The position numbers and the translations under genes were made by a program. This document shows positions 6,689-11,060 of a DNA stretch of 11,060 nucleotides, in pieces. The stretch's first letter is position 1, and each line of letters starts with the position of its first letter. Below the pieces are notes generated by a model that did no database searches, was not told the DNA's origin, and saw nothing but the letters and a program-made list of their open reading frames with translations. Origin of the DNA: Deltaproteobacteria bacterium (GTDB lineage Bacteria > Desulfobacterota > Desulfobacteria > Desulfobacterales > UBA11574); the NCBI GenBank assembly GCA_019313025.1, contig JAFDCA010000264.1, positions 1-11,060 on the forward strand. The letters are read 5' to 3'.

Positions 6689-7246
6689 ATGGCAGGAATT
6701 CTTGGAAGAATTAGACAAAAGTTGAGTAGAGCCGGGAGTAAAATGGACAAATACCAGGAGGCGATCACATTTGCTCAGGCCGGTGAATCCGAATATGCCA
6801 TGGAGGCAATGGCCGAGCAAAAAGAAGAACATGCGCCCACAAAACTTTTGGTCATGGGCATAGAAAGCAATTTTTCAAAGGAAATCATCGACTATGCTCT
6901 TGAAATGGCGCAGCGGATGTCCTATGATATTATGGCCTTAAATACGGCACCGTTGTCCTGCGAAACATTCAAGCTCTTTTCATCTTCACGCAACCAGGTT
7001 TGTGAAGAGTTTAAAAGCATGTCTGAAAAAAATGCCGATCTATTCAAGGAAGCGGCTGCTGAAAAAGGGATCCCTTTTGATCACATCGTGATGTTCAGCG
7101 AACCTGAAGAGGCGCTGGAATCCATTACCAAACAACACAAAGATATCGCTTTTGTGGTTTCGGAAACGTTGGAAGATCGTGCCGATGCCAGAATAGAGGA
7201 AGGTGAAAGACTCCGTACCCATCTTTTCGTTTATTCCATGGTTTAA
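6689..7246 (+). CDS. USP-like protein with N-terminal TFAQAGE module
   Basis: A 185-residue soluble protein. A basic N-terminus (GRIRQKLSRAGSK) is followed by the shared module at residues 24-41 (EAITFAQAGESEYAMEAM). From residue 51 a USP-like Rossmann pattern begins with TKLLVMGIES, a helix (FSKEIIDYALEMAQRM) and the strand DIMALN, continues through a long helical part (about 100-125), and ends with the strands DHIVMFS, DIAFVVSE and THLFVYSM. No glycine-rich ATP signature is visible. Here the module precedes the USP-like fold, whereas in the upstream neighbour it is inside it. The start is supported by AGAGGAG before the ATG at 6689. It is the last gene of the operon; a strong terminator follows at 7304-7343. 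It could equally be described as a conserved hypothetical protein. Confidence 0.8.
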   Translation: MAGILGRIRQKLSRAGSKMDKYQEAITFAQAGESEYAMEAMAEQKEEHAPTKLLVMGIESNFSKEIIDYALEMAQRMSYDIMALNTAPLSCETFKLFSSSRNQVCEEFKSMSEKNADLFKEAAAEKGIPFDHIVMFSEPEEALESITKQHKDIAFVVSETLEDRADARIEEGERLRTHLFVYSMV

Positions 7247-7275
7247 AAAGAACGATTTTACAAGCCATGGAATAA
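7231..7275 (+). repeat. 11-bp perfect inverted repeat spanning the stop codon
   Basis: TTATTCCATGG (7231-7241) is repeated in inverse at 7265-7275, with 23 nt between, so the mRNA could fold a stem over the end of the third operon gene. There is no T-run directly after it. It may protect the 3' end together with the terminator downstream, or be chance. Confidence 0.4.
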
Positions 7276-7303
7276 TCCAAATCCGTAAACCGCATATAAT
7301 CCG

Positions 7304-7343
7304 AAATCCGGCCTTTACACGAAAGGTCGGATTTCTTTTTTTT
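7304..7343 (+). terminator. Rho-independent terminator of the USP-like operon
   Basis: The left arm AAATCCGGCCTTT (7304-7316) pairs with AAAGGTCGGATTT (7322-7334), a 13-bp stem with one G-U pair and a 5-nt loop. It is followed at once by C and eight T residues. It separates the USP-like operon from the regulatory region of the SLC13 operon. Confidence 0.92.
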
Positions 7344-7365
7344 ACCGCCATCTCTCTCCAGAACA

Positions 7366-7378
7366 TTACAATTTGCAA
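7366..7378. promoter_or_regulatory. Distal palindrome TTACA-ATT-TGCAA upstream of the SLC13 operon
   Basis: It differs by one base from the distal site at 5671-5683, and the sequence after it (CAACA, then a pyrimidine-rich tract ending in TGCAA at 7394-7398) is also closely alike. Its centre is 188 bp upstream of the -12 C, against 190 bp for the other operon. Confidence 0.6.
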
Positions 7379-7449
7379 CACCCGTTTCTTTTTTGCAACA
7401 CCATACAACTGATTGTTTTAATAGCATTTTAAAATTATTTCCTTACATT

Positions 7450-7466
7450 TGTTGCATTCTGCAACA
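7450..7466. promoter_or_regulatory. Perfect palindrome TGTTGCA-N3-TGCAACA upstream of the SLC13 operon
   Basis: The best copy of the motif, with 7-bp perfect arms around TTC. Its centre at 7458 is exactly 102 bp upstream of the -12 C at 7560, identical to the proximal site of the USP-like operon. It is probably the binding site of a dimeric activator. Confidence 0.7.
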
Positions 7467-7516
7467 TTTGATTTTAAGCTTTATCAATGCAAGTGTTTTA
7501 TACAAAAACAATAATA

Positions 7517-7527
7517 TCAATATGATA
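7517..7527 (+). promoter_or_regulatory. Conserved 11-bp promoter-proximal element TCAATATGATA
   Basis: Identical over 11 bp to 5824-5834 and, like it, ends 33 bp before the -12 C. In this copy the surroundings make it a longer palindrome-like stretch (ATATCAATATGATAT). Function unknown. Confidence 0.5.
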
Positions 7528-7544
7528 TGTTAAAAAGGGAGAAG

Positions 7545-7561
7545 TTGGCACGAATGATGCT
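7545..7561 (+). promoter_or_regulatory. Sigma-54 (-24/-12) promoter of the SLC13 operon
   Basis: TTGGCACGAATGATGCT has the full TTGGCACG -24 element, GC at -12, and 10 nt between GG and GC. The transcript would begin near 7572, about 57 nt before the ATG of the small membrane peptide at 7630. Confidence 0.88.
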
Positions 7562-7629
7562 GGTTCCTGTGGCAAAATTTTTTAAAACGCTGATAACGGA
7601 TGTTTTAATAATTCAAAGTGGAGGGAGAT

Positions 7630-7716
7630 ATGGATACACATTTTATTTTCGGCCTGGTGCTGGTCGCTTTTACTTTTTGGTTATGTTTTAAGTTTAGAAA
7701 AAATAAAAAGGAATAA
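7630..7716 (+). CDS. 28-residue single-span membrane peptide
   Basis: The frame encodes a short N-terminus (MDTH), one hydrophobic segment (about residues 5-20, FIFGLVLVAFTFWLCF) and a strongly basic tail (KFRKNKKE), predicting a single span with its C-terminus in the cytoplasm by the positive-inside rule. A strong GGAGGGAG stands 4-5 nt before the ATG. The position is suggestive: first cistron after a sigma-54 promoter and 68 nt before a transporter gene. Very small membrane peptides encoded next to carriers are known as accessory subunits in some symporter families, so an accessory role for the SLC13 protein is a reasonable inference but unproven. Confidence 0.72.
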   Translation: MDTHFIFGLVLVAFTFWLCFKFRKNKKE

Positions 7717-7784
7717 CAGGTTGATAGCCAGTTAATTTTTACAATTATGCGAGTGCACGTGGAACAGAAAGGAATATTTTAACA

Positions 7785-9599
7785 ATGACACCTGAAATGA
7801 TTTTGACCATGATTGTACTGGTTTTTGCAATCGTTCTATTTATTTTTGAATGGGTTCGTGTGGATGTCGTGGGGATTATTATGATGGCGCTGCTTCCTCT
7901 TATCGGTCTGGTAACGCCCAAAGAAGCATTCTTAGGGCTAAGCAGTAACGCCGTGGTCTCCATCATGGCGGTGATTATCATCGGCGCCGGTCTTGACAAA
8001 ACAGGGGTAATGAACAAGGTGGCCGGGCCCATTGTAAAGCTTGCGGGAAACAGTGAAAAGAAAGTGATTACCCTGATATCCGGAACCGTGGGAATTATTT
8101 CGAGCATGATGCAGAACATCGGTGCCGCAGCCCTGTTCCTCCCGGCTGCTCAGCGGATTGGCAAAAGAATGGGGGTGCCGATATCCCGCATTTTGATGCC
8201 CATGGGATTCTGTGCCATTATCGGCGGGACCATCACCCTGGTAGGCGCCAGCCCTACGATTTTGTTAAATGATTTAATGGTTCTTGGGGGCAAAAAACTT
8301 GAACCCTTCGGCCTTTTTACCCAGACCCCCATCGGCATCTGCCTTCTTTCCAGCGCCATTATCTATTTTCTTATTTTCGGCAAATTTGTCCTTCCGGCTG
8401 CAGAAGGCGAAGCGGAAAAAGGCGTTACAGCGCTGCTGATGGAAGCTTATGAAGGACTTGAACATACATTTGAAATCCATATTCCCGATAATTATGATGG
8501 TCCCAAAACCTTAGAGGAGCTGGGCATCAGGCCCAAGTTTCTGGTGACCGTGGTGGCCATCAGTTTTACATCGGAAAATGAAAAAACGTTTGTGCCGAAA
8601 AGCAGCGACAAGATTTCTCCGGGCGATGATATTGCCGTTATCGGTCAGGTAAGGATGGTTCACATGCTGGCCCAAGAATACGGATGGAAAATTAAAGACG
8701 GCCTGGATATTTTCGGAGAGAGCCTTGCCGTGATAAATGCCGGAATGGCGGAAACGGTGGTTTCTCCCCGGTCTGAGCTCATCGGTAAAACAATGAGCCA
8801 GGTTAATTTTAAAGAAATGTACGGTGTAAATCCGGTGGCGCTGTTTACCGGCAATAAAATTATTTACAGCAATTTAACCCATATCCGGCTGCAAATGGGC
8901 GACACCCTGTTACTTCAAGGACCCTGGGAAAAATTTCACATTTTAAACAATCAGCCGCAGCCACGGTCGCTAACCTTTGCCACGCCTTTGGAAGGCGAAA
9001 TTATGCGTCCTGAAAAGGCTAAGCTGGCGGTGATTTGGTTGGCGGTGTCTTTGGCGCAAATTATTTTTTTCAAGATTCAGCTTTCCGTGGCCCTGATGTC
9101 CGGAGCTCTCGGCATGATTATTACCGGCGTACTCTCTGTGGATGAAGCCTATCGCTCAGTGGACTGGATGACGGTCTTCCTCCTGGCAGGTTTGATTCCA
9201 TTGGGCGTAGCGTTCGAAAAAACCGGAACCGCAGCGTTTATTGCCAAGTTCGTCCTCGGGATGCTCGGACATCCGACACCGATTGTACTGTTGGCGGCGG
9301 TGGGTGTGATGACCTCTTTTTTCACGCTGGTGATTTCCAATGTGGGTGCAACGGTTTTGCTGGTTCCGTTATGCATGAACATGGCGGTCATGGCCGGAGG
9401 TGATCCGCGAATGGCCGCACTGGTGGTGGGACTATCGGCATCCAACACATTTGTCTTGCCGACACATCAGGTCAATGCGCTCATCATGAGACCCGGTGGC
9501 TATCGAACGGTAGACTATGCCAAGGCAGGATTTATCATGACGCTCATCTTTTTAGCAGTGGAGTTGACCATTCTCTATTTCTTTTATGGAATTCAATAA
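7785..9599 (+). CDS. SLC13/DASS-family permease with two TrkA-C (RCK_C) domains
   Basis: Inner-membrane carrier of 604 residues, probably cation-coupled, for anions such as sulfate or dicarboxylates; sequence alone does not decide the substrate. An N-terminal membrane half (about 5-205) is followed by a soluble insert (about 215-390) with two TrkA-C-like units, ending near SPGDDIAVIGQ (278-287) and LQMGDTLLLQGP (369-380), and then a C-terminal membrane half (about 411-602). The two halves carry the inverted-repeat signatures QNIGAAALFLPA (110-121) and SNVGATVLLVPL (518-529), at the positions of the substrate/Na-binding motifs of the DASS fold, plus a conserved SASNTFVLPTHQVNALIM (551-568). 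AAAGGA lies about 11 nt before the ATG. It follows the 28-residue peptide in a sigma-54 operon; a cytidylate-kinase-like gene follows after 63 nt. Sulfate uptake is attractive if the host is a sulfate reducer (inference). Confidence 0.92.
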   Translation: MTPEMILTMIVLVFAIVLFIFEWVRVDVVGIIMMALLPLIGLVTPKEAFLGLSSNAVVSIMAVIIIGAGLDKTGVMNKVAGPIVKLAGNSEKKVITLISGTVGIISSMMQNIGAAALFLPAAQRIGKRMGVPISRILMPMGFCAIIGGTITLVGASPTILLNDLMVLGGKKLEPFGLFTQTPIGICLLSSAIIYFLIFGKFVLPAAEGEAEKGVTALLMEAYEGLEHTFEIHIPDNYDGPKTLEELGIRPKFLVTVVAISFTSENEKTFVPKSSDKISPGDDIAVIGQVRMVHMLAQEYGWKIKDGLDIFGESLAVINAGMAETVVSPRSELIGKTMSQVNFKEMYGVNPVALFTGNKIIYSNLTHIRLQMGDTLLLQGPWEKFHILNNQPQPRSLTFATPLEGEIMRPEKAKLAVIWLAVSLAQIIFFKIQLSVALMSGALGMIITGVLSVDEAYRSVDWMTVFLLAGLIPLGVAFEKTGTAAFIAKFVLGMLGHPTPIVLLAAVGVMTSFFTLVISNVGATVLLVPLCMNMAVMAGGDPRMAALVVGLSASNTFVLPTHQVNALIMRPGGYRTVDYAKAGFIMTLIFLAVELTILYFFYGIQ

Positions 9600-9662
9600 A
9601 TACTCTTCTGCTCGTACTTAAATCTTTTAAAAAACGTTCATCATTTAGGAGGATAACTTATC

Positions 9663-10514
9663 ATGGCGATTATCACCATCTCCCGTGGGTGTTTCAGCCA
9701 CGGTGAAGAAATTGCCGAAAAAGTGGCCGCAATGCTTGGTTACGAGTGCATCAGCCGGGAAGTTCTGATTGAAGCCGCCAAATTGTTTAATGTATCTGAA
9801 AAAAAATTAATCAAGTCCCTTCATAATGCCCCGAGCATCCTTGAACGGATTGCCAGTGGAAAAGAGGAATACCTTGCGGATATCAAAGCTGCTCTTATAG
9901 GATATGCCAAGAACGGCAATATTGTGTATCACGGTCATGCAGGCCATCTTCTCCTTTCAGAAATTCCCCAGGTGCTTAAAGTACGGATACTCGCCGAAAA
10001 AGAAGATCGAATTGCTTTTTTACAACAAAAGCAAAATGTCTCCAGGGAACAGGCAATGTTGGATATTAAAACTGAAGATAAAAATCGCTCAAACTGGACA
10101 CGCTACCTTTACAAAATAGACATTAACGATCCAAAACTTTATGATATTATTATAAATATTGGAAACTTGACAATCGACAATGCCTGTGAAATTATTTGTC
10201 TTGCAGCTAAAAGCGACGCATATTTGATGACGGAGGAATCAAAACAGTCCTTAGAGGATGCCGCCATTACCAGTCATATCATTGCAGCGCTTCAATCGAT
10301 CTGTGATGCCCGAGTCTCCGTTAATAACGGAGAAGTTCATGTGAAGGTTGCGGCCCAAAAAAGAAGAAAGACAGGCCTTATGAGTCCGGCTTTGAGGGAC
10401 AAACTCGGAGCCTCATATCAGCACGATTTAACAGAACAGATTAATAAAATCGCATATGGCTTACCGGGCGTTAAAAAAGTGTTTTGCATAGTTGACCCTC
10501 CATATTATGTTTAA
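9663..10514 (+). CDS. Cytidylate-kinase-like protein with BON-like C-terminal region
   Basis: A 283-residue cytosolic protein. Residues 1-185 fit the cytidylate-kinase-like family (PF13189 type): the opening strand MAIITISRG, NIVYHGHAGHLLLSEIPQVL (86-105), RILAEKEDRI (108-117), and DINDPKLYDIIINIGNLTID (153-172). The family's usual GSGG-type phosphate loop is replaced by CFSHGEE (10-16) with no Walker lysine, so CMP kinase activity is doubtful and a regulatory or binding role is more likely. Residues about 200-277 look like a BON domain: ARVSVNNGEVHVKVA (216-230) then LTEQINKIAYGLPGVKKVFCIV. An ideal AGGAGG precedes the ATG. The gene lies 63 nt after the carrier and 17 nt before the sensor gene, so it is probably in the same transcript. 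The kinase-fold assignment is good; the BON call is moderate. Confidence 0.85.
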   Translation: MAIITISRGCFSHGEEIAEKVAAMLGYECISREVLIEAAKLFNVSEKKLIKSLHNAPSILERIASGKEEYLADIKAALIGYAKNGNIVYHGHAGHLLLSEIPQVLKVRILAEKEDRIAFLQQKQNVSREQAMLDIKTEDKNRSNWTRYLYKIDINDPKLYDIIINIGNLTIDNACEIICLAAKSDAYLMTEESKQSLEDAAITSHIIAALQSICDARVSVNNGEVHVKVAAQKRRKTGLMSPALRDKLGASYQHDLTEQINKIAYGLPGVKKVFCIVDPPYYV

Positions 10515-10531
10515 AACAGGGGGCTATTCGT

Positions 10532-11060
10532 ATGATGAAAATCAGTATCAGAGGAAAAATTTTTCTGGCTTTTTTAATCTTTATCGGTCTCAGTGCGCTG
10601 ATATGGGCCCGCAGTTACTACAGCCAGTATATTCTCAATCAGAAAATCCAAATTATTGAAAGAAAATACGATCTCTTGAACACAATTCTTGAAGCCCGCC
10701 GCTATGAAAAAAACTATTTTTTATCCTTTGATAAAGAAAATATTGTTCAAGCCCTCGACTATGCCCGTCAGGCAGAGGAGATCCTTCGTAACATATTGAC
10801 CAAATACGGGAAGTACACCCTGGCAAAAAATCTCGATGAAAGGATTTCCGAACTGGTGACATACAAGGAATCCCTCATCAATCTTTTGGAATTACAGAAA
10901 GAAGGGCACTTTGTGGTCCCACCCAAAACCATCGAATTAATCCGAAAGCAGGGAAGAATTCTCACCAGTGAATTGGAAAAAATCGTCAAAAAAGAGAGCC
11001 AGTTTGTCCAAGATCTGATCGGGAAATCAAAGACAATCCATCTTTTGGCACTGATTCCCG
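10532..11060 (+). CDS. Membrane sensor protein, probably a histidine kinase (5' part only)
   Basis: An open frame from ATG 10532 (a second ATG follows immediately) to the window edge, 176 codons. It starts with a short basic segment (MMKISIRGK) and a membrane span (about residues 10-26, FLAFLIFIGLSALIWAR), followed by a helical, charged region (about 27-170) containing EARRYEKNYFLSFDKENI, typical of the four-helix-bundle sensory domains of histidine kinases and chemoreceptors. A second span seems to begin at the edge (HLLALIP). The catalytic part is outside, so histidine kinase is favoured over a chemoreceptor mainly by context. A weak AGGGGG lies 12 nt before the ATG. Only 17 nt separate it from the cytidylate-kinase-like gene, implying co-transcription. 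Confidence 0.75.
   Translation, partial: MMKISIRGKIFLAFLIFIGLSALIWARSYYSQYILNQKIQIIERKYDLLNTILEARRYEKNYFLSFDKENIVQALDYARQAEEILRNILTKYGKYTLAKNLDERISELVTYKESLINLLELQKEGHFVVPPKTIELIRKQGRILTSELEKIVKKESQFVQDLIGKSKTIHLLALIP

Larger units (their letters stand above)
7344..7629. other. Regulatory region upstream of the SLC13 operon
   Basis: Non-coding and AT-rich. It holds two palindromes (7366-7378, 7450-7466), a T-tract ending in a TGCAA half-site (7394-7398), the 11-bp element TCAATATGATA (7517-7527), a sigma-54 promoter (7545-7561) and a leader of about 57 nt. The order and spacing mirror the region upstream of the USP-like operon. Confidence 0.65.

Noticed and set aside
7203..7427. Open frames on both strands across the end of the USP-like operon and its terminator
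   Set aside because: They run through a clear terminator hairpin and the regulatory palindromes, without ribosome sites or protein family features.

Overview
The window reads as a chromosomal segment of moderate G+C content from an anaerobic deltaproteobacterium, most likely a sulfate reducer of the Desulfobacterales type. That placement is an inference from gene content: several sigma-54 promoters, a cytidylate-kinase-like protein of the PF13189 type, an SLC13 carrier with TrkA-C domains, USP-like proteins and large membrane-bound sensor kinases. No RNA gene, CRISPR array, transposase or other mobile element was seen.

Layout. Minus strand: a 3'-truncated sensor histidine kinase (1-1207), an APC-type amino acid permease with a cytosolic USP-like tail (1407-3197), and a Lon-type protease in which a complete phosphorylatable receiver domain sits directly in front of the AAA+ Walker A motif (3564-5567). 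Plus strand, first operon: a 58-residue protein and two USP-like proteins (5919-7246), closed by a clear rho-independent terminator (7304-7343). Plus strand, second operon: a 28-residue single-span membrane peptide (7630-7716), an SLC13/DASS carrier with two TrkA-C domains (7785-9599), a cytidylate-kinase-like protein with a BON-like tail (9663-10514), and the start of another membrane sensor protein (10532 to the window edge).

The three long intergenic regions (3198-3563, 5568-5918, 7247-7629) share regulatory signals. Each has a -24/-12 sigma-54 promoter with exact GG-N10-GC spacing: 3285-3301 on the minus strand, 5852-5868 and 7545-7561 on the plus strand. Each also has one or two copies of the palindrome TTRCA-N3-TGYAA upstream. 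The two plus-strand promoters are near copies in layout. Their proximal palindrome centres lie exactly 102 bp from the -12 C, their distal centres 190 and 188 bp away, and an identical 11-bp element (TCAATATGATA) ends exactly 33 bp from it. This predicts one sigma-54-dependent activator controlling the USP-like operon, the SLC13 operon and the APC permease.

The three proteins of the first operon also share a short helical module (consensus A-x-TFAEAGEHE-x-A-x-x-x-M), placed differently in each. Taken together, I infer a sigma-54-controlled stress or nutrient response linking two transporters with regulatory domains, USP-like proteins, membrane sensors and a protease that looks directly controlled by phosphorylation. 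The activator itself is not in the window.
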